Below are positions 8,214 to 16,512 of a DNA stretch of 40,425 nt, one piece after another (position 1 is the first letter of the stretch; the number at the start of each line of letters is the position of its first letter). The stretch lies in NCBI GenBank assembly GCA_016874715.1, contig VGTK01000034.1, positions 1 to 40,425 on the forward strand, given 5' to 3'. The translations under genes were made by a program, and so were the position numbers. Source of the stretch: Deltaproteobacteria bacterium. Lineage in GTDB: Bacteria > Desulfobacterota > Binatia > UBA12015. The notes under the pieces are model-generated. The model saw nothing but the letters and a program-made list of their open reading frames with translations, was not told where the DNA came from and did not search any database.

Positions 8214-9083
8214 TCAGCCGAGCTTCGCGAGCGTCTCCTCGCCGAACTTCGTCATGCCCTCGATCGGGTCGCCGCCCATCGCGAGCGCGGGCAGCGGCAC
8301 CAGCAGGCGCGACACGCCGAGCTCCGCATAGCGCTCGACGACGTCGGGCCCTTCCATCGCCGGGACCCACATCGCGCTGATCTCGATGGTCTTCCGGTCG
8401 CGGCCGACGGTGCGGCAGGCCGCATCGAGCTTCGGCAGCAGTGCTGCGAGCTGGTCGATCGTCGCGGTCGGCGCGTACCAGCCGTCGGCGAAGCGCGCGA
8501 CGCGCTCGAACGCCTTGCCCTTCGAGCCGCCGATCACGATCGGCAGCGGGTTCTGCACCGGCACCGGGAAGCTCTTGAAGCCGTGCCACGACAGGAACTC
8601 GCTGTCGTGCTCGACCACCTCGCCCGACCAGACCTTGCGCATCGCCGCGAGGTAGTCGTCGGCGCGCGCGCCGCGGCGCTCGAACGGCACGCCGAGTGCC
8701 GCGAACTCCTCCTGCAGCCAGCCGACTCCGAGCCCCAGCATGAGGCGCCCGTTGGAGACGAAGTCGAGGCTTGCCGCCTGCTTCGCCAGATACAGCGGGT
8801 TGGTCTGCGGCAGGATGTTCACGCCGGTGCCGAGACGCACGCGCTTCGTGCTGGCGGCGACCGCGGTGAGCGCGATCAGCGGGTCGACGAAGTTGGTCTC
8901 GGGCGTGGCACCCATCTTGCCGTCGGCGCTGTAGGGGTACTTCGACGCGTAGTCGACGGGCACCATCACGTGCTCGAAGGTCCACACCGACTCGAAGCCG
9001 ACCTTCTCCGCGTGCACCGCGAGCCCGACCATCCTGTCGACGCTCTTCACGCCGATGTTCACCGGAATCAGACCGACCTTCAT
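8214..9083 (-). CDS. LLM-class flavin/F420-dependent oxidoreductase
   Basis: A 289-residue luciferase-like TIM-barrel oxidoreductase. The start at 9083 is chosen because it gives the family N-terminus MKVGLIPVNIG and has AGGAGG upstream. Visible features are the FESVWTFEHVMVP strand-loop near residues 30-42, RVRLGTGVNILPQTNP near residue 85 and GRLMLGLGVGWLQEEF near residue 115. NPLPIVIGGSKGKAFERVARFADGW follows near residue 180, a typical cofactor-site segment. This pattern (RLxLGLGVGW, IGGxG) fits F420- or FMN-dependent members. Substrate unknown. A 16-bp x4 tandem repeat lies 30 bp upstream of the start, in the presumed promoter or 5' leader. It is cytosolic. Confidence 0.87.
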   Translation of the reverse strand: MKVGLIPVNIGVKSVDRMVGLAVHAEKVGFESVWTFEHVMVPVDYASKYPYSADGKMGATPETNFVDPLIALTAVAASTKRVRLGTGVNILPQTNPLYLAKQAASLDFVSNGRLMLGLGVGWLQEEFAALGVPFERRGARADDYLAAMRKVWSGEVVEHDSEFLSWHGFKSFPVPVQNPLPIVIGGSKGKAFERVARFADGWYAPTATIDQLAALLPKLDAACRTVGRDRKTIEISAMWVPAMEGPDVVERYAELGVSRLLVPLPALAMGGDPIEGMTKFGEETLAKLG

Positions 9084-9112
9084 CGCGAAGCCTCCTGCAT
9101 TGCACGCACGAC

Positions 9113-9176
9113 CCGCCGCCGCACCGGTCCGCCGCCGCACCGGTCCGCCGCCGCACCGGTCCGCCGCCGCACCGGT
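9113..9176. repeat. Four perfect 16-bp tandem repeats
   Basis: The unit CCGCCGCCGCACCGGT is repeated four times without mismatch. It lies 30 bp upstream of the LLM oxidoreductase start, where copy-number change would alter promoter spacing or 5' leader length. The unit shares the core GCACCGGT with the longer array at 30026-30229. Confidence 0.9.
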
Positions 9177-9222
9177 ATCGACACACGCCGTGGCGGAACG
9201 TCCCAGCCGGCGCGAGGTGACC

Positions 9223-9629
9223 ATGATCGAGCACGCGCGAGAAGGCAACGTCCGCCGCGTCACGCCGGGCGCCGACGCGAACCTCGTCGACCCGGCGTTC
9301 GTCGCCCCCCGAACGAGGTCCCCGACGCCGTGGACGCGGCCAGCGACGACCGGTCGGCGCCGGCCCTGACCGCGCGCGGCGGGCTCTTCGGCAACGGCCC
9401 CGACGTCGCACAGCCGGTGGAGCCGCCGCCGGACGCGATCGCCGCCGGCCGGGCCGACGCCCACGCGCCCGAGGACGGGCTGGTCGCCGCCGCGCTCGAC
9501 ATCGTCCGCCCGTTGGCGGAGAACGACCGCGGCATCTACCGCTCGCCGAAGCGCACGCTCCGGGGCGACCTCGGACGCGCCTTCGGCCTCGACCTTCGAG
9601 ATTCGAGGGACAAGGACATCCGCGCATGA
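9223..9629 (+). pseudogene. Possible frameshifted small gene upstream of the DUF4345-like gene
   Basis: From ATG 9223 one frame has coding-like third positions (MIEHAREGNVRRVTPGADAN...) up to a run of six C at about 9305-9310. A second frame then continues with coding-like composition to a TGA at 9627-9629, which overlaps the ATG of the next gene as ATGA. Adding one C to the run would join both into a protein of about 135 residues. I recognise no family. It could be a real gene with a sequencing or assembly error in the homopolymer, a frameshifted pseudogene, or chance open sequence. AGGTGA precedes the ATG but is very close to it. Confidence 0.35.
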
Positions 9630-10000
9630 ACCGCCTCCGCCTCATCGTCGTTCTCCTGGGCGTCTTCTTCACCGTGCAGGGCATCGGCTTCCTGGTTGCA
9701 CCGCAGCGCGCGGTCGAGTCGCTCGGCATGCCGCTCCTCGACGGGGTCGCGCGCAGCACGCAGCTCGGCGACTTCGCCGCGTTCTTCCTGGTCGCCGGCC
9801 TCGGCATCCTGCTCGGCAGCCGTCCGGGACACGCGGGCGCCCTGCTCTTCCCGGCCGCGCTGATCGGCGGCGCGGCCGTCACGCGCACGCTCGCCTGGCT
9901 GCTGCACGACGCGGACTTCGCCGCCATGTTCATCGTCGTCGAGGTGATCACGGGCGCGATCCTCTACCGCGCGGCGACCACGCTCGACTCGCGGCTCTGA
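9626..10000 (+). CDS. Small four-helix membrane protein, DUF4345-like
   Basis: A 124-residue integral membrane protein with four predicted helices. They lie at about 5-24 (LIVVLLGVFFTVQGIGFLVA), 48-66 (FAAFFLVAGLGILLG), 70-92 (ALLFPAALIGGAAVTRTLAWLL) and 98-116. The GFLVAPQRAVESLG segment after helix 1 and the overall plan resemble DUF4345 and related small membrane proteins of unknown function. The ATG overlaps the preceding reading frame's stop (ATGA), which suggests coupling to an upstream gene that may be frameshifted. It is convergent with the GNAT gene at 10011. No role can be assigned. Confidence 0.75.
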   Translation: MNRLRLIVVLLGVFFTVQGIGFLVAPQRAVESLGMPLLDGVARSTQLGDFAAFFLVAGLGILLGSRPGHAGALLFPAALIGGAAVTRTLAWLLHDADFAAMFIVVEVITGAILYRAATTLDSRL

Positions 10001-10010
10001 GAGCCGGACG

Positions 10011-10592
10011 CTAGCCCGCGCGCGCTCCGGTGCGTCGCGCGCGGTACAGGACGTGCCGGCGGAGCGGATGGCCTTCCGGCAGCTCCGGGTGGTCGAAGTC
10101 GTCCGCCGGGTCGTGCGTCATGCCGAGGCGCTCCATGACGGCGCGCGAGCGCACGTTCGCCGGCACCGTGAACGACACGATCGCCGCCTGCCCCGCGTGC
10201 GCGAAGCCGAAGTCGAGCGCCGCGCGCGCGCCTTCGGTCGCGTAGCCGCGTCCCCAGCAGGCGGGTGCGAGCCGCCACAGGACCTCGACGCACGGCGTGA
10301 ACGGCGCCGCGAACCCGGGAACGGCGAGCCCGACGAAGCCCGCGAACGGGATCTCGCCGGGCACCTCGACGGCCCACGGGCCGAAGCCGTGCGTTGCGAA
10401 GTGCGCCTCGATGCGCTCCGCCAGTGCGTCGCTCGCCGCGCGGGACAGCGGCCCCGGAAGGAACTCGGTGACGCGCGGGTCGGCGTTCAGCGCGGCGAAC
10501 GGCGCGCGGTCGCCGGAACGCCAGCGCCGCAGCCGCAGCCGATCGGTGCGCAGCTCCGCCGGCGGCTCGCCACCCACGATGCCGTCCCCCAC
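10011..10592 (-). CDS. GNAT acetyltransferase, RimJ/RimL type
   Basis: A 193-residue single-domain N-acetyltransferase. LRTDRLRLRRWRSGDRAPF is the standard RimJ/RimL N-terminus. RLAPACWGRGYATEGARAALDFGF is the acetyl-CoA-binding A motif (Q/R-x-x-G-x-G/A replaced by WGRGYA). NVRSRAVMERLGM is the B-motif helix. The substrate could be a ribosomal protein, an amino acid or a drug; nothing here decides. It is the last gene of a minus-strand run of four and begins 12 bp after the P450 stop. The start shown is GTG at 10592; an in-frame GTG at 10577 is possible. Confidence 0.85.
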   Translation of the reverse strand: MGDGIVGGEPPAELRTDRLRLRRWRSGDRAPFAALNADPRVTEFLPGPLSRAASDALAERIEAHFATHGFGPWAVEVPGEIPFAGFVGLAVPGFAAPFTPCVEVLWRLAPACWGRGYATEGARAALDFGFAHAGQAAIVSFTVPANVRSRAVMERLGMTHDPADDFDHPELPEGHPLRRHVLYRARRTGARAG

Positions 10593-10604
10593 GACGTGCG
10601 CCGC

Positions 10605-11792
10605 TCAGCGAATCGCGAAGGTGATCGGCAGCCGCGTCGGCCCGGTGATGCCGAGCGGCGGCGTCCACGCCGCGTCGGGCCCGACCTTCGGCACGGTCAG
10701 CCGCGACGCCAGCGCGGCGAGCCCCTCCTGCAGCTCCGCGCGGGCGAGCGCCGCGCCGATGCAGAAGTGCGCGCCGTGCCCGAACGCGAAGTGCGGCTCG
10801 CCGCGCCGGCGTCCCGTGTCGAGCACGTCGGGATCGGGGAATGCCGCGGGATCGTGGTTGGCGCTCCACCGCGAGCAGATCACCGTGGTGCCCTCGGCGA
10901 TGGTCTCGCCGCCGAGCTCGATGGTGGTCGAAGCCTGCCGACCGACCGACGTCGCCGTCGAGCGGTGTCGCAGTACCTCCTCCACCACGTCGGCCGCTGC
11001 GAGCGCACCCGACGCCACCGCGTCCCACACCGCAGGCTGCTCGGACAGCACCGCAACGGTCCAGCCGAGCTGGTTCTTCGTGGTCTCGTGGCCGGCGAAG
11101 ACGAAGCCCGCGATCGCACCGCTCACCTCGGGCGGCATCCAGCCGGCGTCGCGTCCGGCCTGCGCGATGCGCGTGACGAGGTCGTCCTGCGGCTCCGCGA
11201 GGCGGCGCGCCGCGAGCTCGGTGGTGTACGCGAGCAGCTCGGTCAGCGCCGCGTCGACCTCGCCGATGCGCCCGACGAGCAGCAGCGGGCTGAAGCCGAG
11301 ACCGATCGTGTTCGCCCAGGCACGGAAGCGGTCGCGGTCCTCCTGCGGGACGCCGATCAGCTCCGAGAGCCCGAGCGACGGGTAGGCGTCGGCGAACTCC
11401 GCAACGAAGTCGCAGCTGCCGCGCGTCGCGAACCCGTCGATCAGCTCGTGCGCCGCGGTCTTCAGGAACGGGCGCAGGCGCTCCACGCTGCGCGGCGTGA
11501 AGGTCTTCGACATCAACGTGCGCCAGCGCACGTGCTCCGCGCCGTCGCGGTTCAGCGGCGAGATCGCCATCCAGTCGTAGAACGTCCCCGAGGTGATGCC
11601 GAGGCGGCGCAGGAACTCGGGGAAGTTCGCGCGCAGGCGCTCGTCGCCGAGCAGCTCGCGCACGCGCTCGTGCGTGAGCGCGACGACGGTGCCCTCCTCC
11701 GCGTCGGCGAGCCAGCCCTGCCCGCGGGCACGGCCGAGGGCCGCGAGCGGGTCGGAGACGATCTCGGGAATGGTCAGCTGCGGTCGTGTCAT
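10605..11792 (-). CDS. Cytochrome P450
   Basis: A 395-residue soluble bacterial P450. Key motifs are the I-helix oxygen-binding AGHETT at 234-239, the K-helix ExxR as EEVLR (Glu272, Arg275), and the heme loop FGHGAHFCIG with the thiolate ligand Cys344. No membrane anchor is visible. The short form requires separate ferredoxin partners, and none is encoded nearby. The ATG at 11790-11792 overlaps the stop of the upstream lipoprotein gene (ATGA), and GAAGAGG supplies a ribosome-binding site. Bacterial P450s of this class (CYP107/CYP125-like length) hydroxylate lipids, terpenes or xenobiotics, but the substrate cannot be predicted. Co-transcription with two exported proteins of unknown function is unusual. 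Confidence 0.93.
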   Translation of the reverse strand: MTRPQLTIPEIVSDPLAALGRARGQGWLADAEEGTVVALTHERVRELLGDERLRANFPEFLRRLGITSGTFYDWMAISPLNRDGAEHVRWRTLMSKTFTPRSVERLRPFLKTAAHELIDGFATRGSCDFVAEFADAYPSLGLSELIGVPQEDRDRFRAWANTIGLGFSPLLLVGRIGEVDAALTELLAYTTELAARRLAEPQDDLVTRIAQAGRDAGWMPPEVSGAIAGFVFAGHETTKNQLGWTVAVLSEQPAVWDAVASGALAAADVVEEVLRHRSTATSVGRQASTTIELGGETIAEGTTVICSRWSANHDPAAFPDPDVLDTGRRRGEPHFAFGHGAHFCIGAALARAELQEGLAALASRLTVPKVGPDAAWTPPLGITGPTRLPITFAIR

Positions 11793-12418
11793 GGCCTCTT
11801 CTCCCGGCCCGCTTCGGGCCCGCTCGCGGGACGTCGATCCTCGGCCGCCGACGACGGCGCCGGCGGCCAGAGCGGCAGCAGCTGCACGCCGACCTGCGCG
11901 GCCTCGCGCTCGACGTCCGGAAGGAAGCCGCGGTCGGGCGCCACGTTGAGCAGCGCCGCGAGTCCCCAAACCACCTCGGTGCCGTCGCGGCGCGTGTCCA
12001 CCTCGACCTCGCGTCCGGAGCGGTCGCGCACCGAGAGCCGCCAGCCGAGGGTTTCCGACCACCAGAGCGGCACGAACGCGGACAGCACCAGGAAGCCGGG
12101 GTTGGAGGGCGGCGTGTCCTCGTCGTGACCGGGCTGCGGATGGACCTGCACGAGGACGTCGGCGTCGGGCAGCGACGCACCGACCTGCGAGAAGAGGCCC
12201 GTGTCGCGCAGCAGCTCGGTCGCGCGGCGCGTTGCCACCACGCAGGGCTCGCTGCCCGCCGGCGGCACCGGTACGCAGCCGACGATCACCGCACGCTTCG
12301 GCACGCGTGCCGCGGCGGCGAGAAGCCCCGCCTCGTCCCCGGTCACGCGCGGCGCGAGCGGTACCGACGCGCAGCCCAGCGCCGCGAGGCACACCACCGC
12401 GAGCAGCGTGCGGGTCAC
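11789..12418 (-). CDS. Hypothetical lipoprotein
   Basis: A 209-residue protein of no family I recognise. It starts with a GTG, followed by TRTLLAVVCLAALGC, a lipoprotein signal with lipobox Cys16, so it should be lipid-anchored. The mature part has a strand-rich segment (DADVLVQVHPQPGHDED), a hydrophobic PGFLVLSAFVPLWWSETLGWRLSVRD segment, then DRSGREVEVDTRRDGTEVVWG. This resembles small periplasmic lipoproteins related to LPS-assembly or DUF-type lipoproteins, but I cannot assign one. It sits 13 bp after the Cys-rich protein gene and overlaps the P450 gene by four bases, so the three are almost certainly one operon. Confidence 0.75.
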   Translation of the reverse strand: MTRTLLAVVCLAALGCASVPLAPRVTGDEAGLLAAAARVPKRAVIVGCVPVPPAGSEPCVVATRRATELLRDTGLFSQVGASLPDADVLVQVHPQPGHDEDTPPSNPGFLVLSAFVPLWWSETLGWRLSVRDRSGREVEVDTRRDGTEVVWGLAALLNVAPDRGFLPDVEREAAQVGVQLLPLWPPAPSSAAEDRRPASGPEAGREKRP

Positions 12419-12431
12419 CGGCCGCGCTACC

Positions 12432-14330
12432 TCACCGCGACGCGGTCACGCTCGCGTCGAGCGTGCACGAGAGGTCACCGAACTCACAGGTCGCACTCGC
12501 GGTGATGGTGCCGTCGAGCTTCAGCTCGTTGCCCTCGAGCGTGCCGCCGAAGGTCTGCGACGCACCGACCTGCGAGCAGCCGCGGAGGGCGAGATCGCGC
12601 GGCGTGCCGGTCGCGGTGAGGCGCTTGCCGCTCACGGTCCCGGTCGCGAACGTGCTTCCGTTCGACGTGGCCTCGAACGCGCAGCCGCTCTGCACGATGG
12701 AGAAGGTCGACGCGTCGGTGCCGGCGATCGGGATGCTCACGCCCGGCGGCCCGGCGCAGGTGCCGTCGACGGTGCTGGTGCCGGAGTAGTCGCCCGACGC
12801 GTCGACGCACTCGAGCCCGCCGCCCGGACACTGGCCGCCGGCTTCGAAGAGGCAGACGCCGGCGCAGTCGACGCCGTTCCCGGGGCCGCAGCCGTCGCGC
12901 GGATCGTCGACGCAGCAGCGCTGCCCCGGGCAGCGCGCCCCGGCGGTGCCGCCGCAGAGCTTCACGGCGAGATCGTCACCGGCACCGACCGCGAAGCACG
13001 CGCAGCCGCCGTCCCCGGCGGCGAACGGCAGGCACAGGCCGCGCGCCGTGATCCCGCTCGTGCCGACCGGGAAGGAGCAGGCGTCACCGCAGCTTCCAGT
13101 CGCGCCGTCGCCGCAGCGGATGCACGACGCGGGCACCTCGTCCAGACGGCAGCCGCAGACGTCCCCGGCCGCGACCACCACGCCGGCGACGGCGCCACAG
13201 CCGCCCACGCGGACCGTACACCCCGCCCCGACCGGGCACGCTCCGGCAACGCCGGCCACGTCTGCCCGCGCCGCGGACGCGGCGTCGCCGGTGAGCACGA
13301 AGTCGCTGGAGATGATCGATGGCGGATCCGACGTCCGCCCGATCACGATCACCTCCGGATCGGACTGCGGGCTGGCTGGCAGGCCACCCGGCGGGAGGAG
13401 GAAGCTCGGCGGCAGCGCCACGTCGTCGCCGATCGGCGTCCACGCGCTCTCGGCACAGCCGATCGCCGTGCCGTCGCAGGCGCTCGTGCCATCGCACGAG
13501 AGGCGGTACGTGCTGCCGAGGTCGGCGAGCGTCCCGGTCGAGTCGGGGCGGACGACGCAGTGGATGAAGCTCGGGGGACTGCCGTCGGGCTTGAAGACGT
13601 TGCCCGTCAAGCTCACGATCTCGTTGCGCAGCGTGCCGTCCTCGTTCCCGACGGGAGCGAGGTTGAGCGAGATCGACCAGCGCTCACCGCCGAGGTCCTT
13701 GTTCACGAGGTAGTTGTAGCCATCGTAGGTGAGCGTGGCCCCGCGCGACGTGACGCCCGCCCACGCGTTGCGCGGCGCGAGGCTCGCGATCTCGAGGGGG
13801 TCTGCGAACCAGCGCGCGACGCGCGCCCACAGCGCGCTGGCGCGGGCGAGCGCGCTGGCACCGAACCCGTGCGGTCCTTCGGCACCAGCAGACGACGCGG
13901 CTCCGTTGCCGTCCGGCGGCAGGAAGAAGCTCGCCGGGATCGGCACGTCGGCGGAGATCACGCGCCAGCCGGTCCGCGCGCACTCGGTCGCCGTGGTCGG
14001 GCAGGCGTCCGCGCCGCCGCAGGTGAAGCGGAACACGCTCGACGGGTCGGACAGATCGCCGTCGGAGTCGTCGCGGACCTGGCAGAGAACGAACGACGGC
14101 GGGCTGCCGTCCGGCTTGAAGACGTTGCCGGTTGCGTTGAGGAGCTTCTGCGGCGCGACGCTCGACAGGTTCAGGCTGATCGTCCAGCGCTCGCCCGCGA
14201 GGTCCTTGTTGACCATGTAGCTGAGTTGGTCAGGGCTGAGCGTGGCACCGCTCTCGGCATGCGCCGGGGCTGCGGTCGCCAGCAGCGCGAGGCCCGCGAG
14301 GACCACAGGGATTCGGGGGAACAGAAGCAT
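12432..14330 (-). CDS. Secreted Cys-rich protein with an internal duplicated domain
   Basis: A 632-residue exported protein with a signal peptide (LLFPRIPVVLAGLALLATAAPAHA, cleavage near residue 25). Two homologous domains of about 110 residues lie at roughly 30-137 and 199-313. Both carry VNKDLxGERWxISLNL, then TGNVFKPDGSPPSF, a Cys pair and a closing LPPxG. Residues 365-510 are dense in Cys and Gly with short motifs (GCGxxxGxC, CIRCGDG, CPGQRCC, GCGPGNGVDC) that look like disulfide-stapled extracellular repeats. The C-terminal 120 residues look like a small beta-rich domain (GTYSGTST, TVSGKRLTATG, LEGNELKLDG). I recognise no named family. AGGAGG lies eight bases before the ATG. It heads an operon with a lipoprotein, a P450 and a GNAT enzyme. 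Confidence 0.8.
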   Translation of the reverse strand: MLLFPRIPVVLAGLALLATAAPAHAESGATLSPDQLSYMVNKDLAGERWTISLNLSSVAPQKLLNATGNVFKPDGSPPSFVLCQVRDDSDGDLSDPSSVFRFTCGGADACPTTATECARTGWRVISADVPIPASFFLPPDGNGAASSAGAEGPHGFGASALARASALWARVARWFADPLEIASLAPRNAWAGVTSRGATLTYDGYNYLVNKDLGGERWSISLNLAPVGNEDGTLRNEIVSLTGNVFKPDGSPPSFIHCVVRPDSTGTLADLGSTYRLSCDGTSACDGTAIGCAESAWTPIGDDVALPPSFLLPPGGLPASPQSDPEVIVIGRTSDPPSIISSDFVLTGDAASAARADVAGVAGACPVGAGCTVRVGGCGAVAGVVVAAGDVCGCRLDEVPASCIRCGDGATGSCGDACSFPVGTSGITARGLCLPFAAGDGGCACFAVGAGDDLAVKLCGGTAGARCPGQRCCVDDPRDGCGPGNGVDCAGVCLFEAGGQCPGGGLECVDASGDYSGTSTVDGTCAGPPGVSIPIAGTDASTFSIVQSGCAFEATSNGSTFATGTVSGKRLTATGTPRDLALRGCSQVGASQTFGGTLEGNELKLDGTITASATCEFGDLSCTLDASVTASR

Positions 14331-14411
14331 CGGGCACGCCTCCTGGTGCCCGGAACGTAGTCCGCTCGATCCAACACGGCAATCCGGTCTCGTGCGCGAG
14401 CTCGCGTCCTC

Positions 14412-14441
14412 CGCTCAGGCGTCCGTCGCTCAGGCGTCCGT
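14412..14441. repeat. 15-bp tandem duplication at the dtd stop
   Basis: CGCTCAGGCGTCCGT is present twice in a row, at 14412-14426 and 14427-14441. The dtd stop codon lies in the inner copy, so the duplication recreates a second in-frame stop five codons downstream. It is a recent-looking slippage event with little effect on the protein. Confidence 0.85.
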
Positions 14442-14873
14442 GCCGAGCAGCAGGGTGACGGGACCGCGGTTCACGAGATGGACGTCCATGTCCGCTCCGA
14501 AGCGACCCTCGGCGACCTCGATGCCGAGGGCGCGCAGGTGCTCGACGAACGTCCGGTAGAGCGGCTCCGCCTGCGCGCCGGGGGCCGCGCGACTCCACGA
14601 GGGGCGGCGGCCGGCGTCGGTGTCGCCCCACAGCGTGAACTGCGAAACCACCAGCATCGCCCCACCGACCTCGGCGAGCGCGAGATTCATGCGGCCCCGC
14701 TCGTCGTCGAAGATGCGCAGCTGCGCGATACGCGTCGCAAGCTGCTTCGCGGCGGCCTCGTCGTCGTCGCGGCCGACGCCGAGCAGGACCAGCATGCCGT
14801 GGCCGATCCGACCGACGACCTCACCCGCGACCTCGACCCGCGCCTCGCCCACCCGTTGCACGACCGCACGCAC
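14430..14873 (-). CDS. dtd: D-aminoacyl-tRNA deacylase
   Basis: A 147-residue homologue of DTD, which hydrolyses D-aminoacyl-tRNA (and Gly-tRNA-Ala) so that D-amino acids do not enter proteins. The family motifs are intact: MRAVVQRV at the N-terminus, SQFTLWGD at 77-84 (consensus SQFTLxAD/GD), and NRGPVT at 135-140 (consensus NxGPVT), which together form the active site across the dimer. Length is standard. It follows the 67-codon zinc-ribbon gene by 18 bp on the same strand and is probably co-transcribed with it. Starts at ATG 14873. Confidence 0.95.
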   Translation of the reverse strand: MRAVVQRVGEARVEVAGEVVGRIGHGMLVLLGVGRDDDEAAAKQLATRIAQLRIFDDERGRMNLALAEVGGAMLVVSQFTLWGDTDAGRRPSWSRAAPGAQAEPLYRTFVEHLRALGIEVAEGRFGADMDVHLVNRGPVTLLLGTDA

Positions 14874-14891
14874 GCCCGCCGGCCCCCGCCG

Positions 14892-15095
14892 TCAGACCGT
14901 GTCGATGCAGGTGCGCATGAAGCCGCAGCAGCGGCACAGCCACTTGCAGTGCCCGAGCGACTGCATGCCTTCGCCGCAGGCGTCGCAGCGCGTGTACTCG
15001 GGCGCGCGCCGCGGCGCCGTCCCGGCGGGCATCCTGCCGCCACCCGAGAGACGCGTCACCGCGCACGCCACGAGACGTTCGTCGCCAATCCCCAT
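14892..15095 (-). CDS. Small zinc-ribbon protein
   Basis: A 67-residue protein of unknown function. The C-terminal half has YTRCDACGEGMQSLGHCKW, then LCRCCGFMRTC. Two CxxC pairs (CDAC and CRCC) about 20 residues apart make a likely treble-clef or zinc-ribbon site. The N-terminal half (GDERLVACAVTRLSGGGRMPAGTAP) is basic and unstructured-looking. An excellent ribosome-binding site, GGAGGAGG, lies seven bases before the ATG. Similar tiny ribbons are often RNA- or nucleic-acid-binding, but that is inference. It lies 18 bp upstream of dtd and is divergent from the thiolase gene. Confidence 0.72.
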   Translation of the reverse strand: MGIGDERLVACAVTRLSGGGRMPAGTAPRRAPEYTRCDACGEGMQSLGHCKWLCRCCGFMRTCIDTV

Positions 15096-15220
15096 CCTCG
15101 CCTCCTCCCCGACACGCGGACCGCGAGAGGCTGCCAGCTTCCGCCAGCGACGGCAACCGGCCGCAACACCGGCTGCACACCGGCGGCAACGGCTCGCCTT
15201 GCGTCACCGCGCGGCGACTG

Positions 15221-15230
15221 CGAAATTTCG
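15221..15230. promoter_or_regulatory. Perfect palindrome upstream of thiolase
   Basis: CGAAATTTCG is a perfect 10-bp palindrome and an AT-rich island in the 196-bp divergent region between the zinc-ribbon and thiolase genes. It lies about 61 bp before the thiolase start and is a candidate regulator-binding site for one or both genes. Confidence 0.3.
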
Positions 15231-15291
15231 AGCTTCCAGGCCGGCCCGACCGGGCGGCCGCCCCAACCGCCCATCGGAGGTCGAGAGAACA

Positions 15292-16485
15292 ATGCCCATG
15301 CGCGAAGCAGCGATCGTCGCCACGGCCCGGACCGGCCTCGCCAAGTCGTTCCGCGGATCGTTCAACCAGACGCGGCCGGACGACATGGCCGCCGCGTGCA
15401 TCCGGAAGGTCCTCGAGAAGACGCCCCAGCTCGATCCCGCGGAGATCGAGGAGGTGGTGATGGGGACCGGCTTCCCCGAGGGGCCGCAGGGCTTCAACGT
15501 CGGCCGCAACGTCGCGGTGATGGCGGGCCTGCCGGTGACGGTCCCGGGCACGACGGTCAGCCGCTTCTGCTCGTCGGGTCTCAACGCCGTCGCGGTCGCC
15601 GCGCACCAGGTGCAGGTCGAGGGCGCGGAGGCGGTCATCGGTGGTGGTCTCGAGTCGATCACCATGATGCAGAACGACTTCAACAAGAAGAACCTGTTCA
15701 ACCCGTGGCTGCTCGACCACAAGCAGCAGATCTACATGCCGATGGGTCTCACGGCGGAGATCGTCGCCGAGCGCTACCAGGTCAGCCGCGAGAAGCAGGA
15801 CGAGCTCGCGTTCAACTCGCAGCAGCGCACGGCCGCCGCGCAGCAGTCGGGCAGGTTCAAGGACGAGATCTTCCCGATGACCGTCAAGATGGAGGTCATC
15901 GACAAGGCGACCGGCGAGAAGTCGGAGAAGGAAGTCACCGTCGACAAGGACGAGTGCAACCGTCCGCAGACCACCCGCGAAGGCCTGGCGCAGCTGCCCG
16001 GCGCGTTCAACCCGCAGGGCAGCGTCACCGCCGGCAACTCGTCGCAGTTCTCCGACGGCGCGTCCGCGAACCTGATCATGAGCTGGGATCGCGCGAAGAA
16101 GCTCGGCATCGAGCCGCTCGGCTTCTTCCGCGGCTGCGTCTTTGCAGGATGCGAGCCGGACGAGATGGGCATCGGCCCCGTATTCGCGATTCCGAAGCTG
16201 CTCAAGCTGCACGGCCTCAAGATCGACGACATCGACATCGTCGAGATCAACGAGGCGTTCGCCTCGCAGGCCGTCTACTGCCGCGACAAGCTCGGCATCG
16301 ACCCCGCGAAGCTCAACCCGAACGGCGGTGCGATCTCGATCGGCCACCCGTACGGCATGACCGGGTCGCGCATGGTCGGTACGCTGCTCCTCGAGCTGAA
16401 GCGCCAGAAGAAGCGCTGGGGCATCGTCTCGATGTGCATCGGCGGCGGCATGGGTGCGGCGGGGCTGTTCGAGGCGGCGATTTGA
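15292..16485 (+). CDS. Thiolase (acetyl-CoA C-acyltransferase)
   Basis: A 397-residue thiolase. The nucleophile is Cys93 in SRFCSSGLNAV. NEAF is at 320-323, the activating His is His352 in GHPYGMTGSR, and the second catalytic cysteine is Cys382 in MCIGGGMGAAG. All are intact, so it should either cleave 3-ketoacyl-CoA in beta-oxidation or condense acetyl-CoA. GCEPDEMGIGP is the usual covering-loop motif. The start ATG at 15292 is preceded by GGAGG with a rather long 11-base gap; ATG 15298 is possible. A strong terminator follows, so it is probably transcribed alone. Confidence 0.93.
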   Translation: MPMREAAIVATARTGLAKSFRGSFNQTRPDDMAAACIRKVLEKTPQLDPAEIEEVVMGTGFPEGPQGFNVGRNVAVMAGLPVTVPGTTVSRFCSSGLNAVAVAAHQVQVEGAEAVIGGGLESITMMQNDFNKKNLFNPWLLDHKQQIYMPMGLTAEIVAERYQVSREKQDELAFNSQQRTAAAQQSGRFKDEIFPMTVKMEVIDKATGEKSEKEVTVDKDECNRPQTTREGLAQLPGAFNPQGSVTAGNSSQFSDGASANLIMSWDRAKKLGIEPLGFFRGCVFAGCEPDEMGIGPVFAIPKLLKLHGLKIDDIDIVEINEAFASQAVYCRDKLGIDPAKLNPNGGAISIGHPYGMTGSRMVGTLLLELKRQKKRWGIVSMCIGGGMGAAGLFEAAI

Positions 16486-16512
16486 GGTAGTCCCAGCGCG
16501 TTCGGCGTTCGA

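Noticed and set aside
16505..16512. GTTCGAAC as a tRNA T-loop
   Set aside because: No acceptor or anticodon stems surround it; it lies at the edge of the thiolase terminator.
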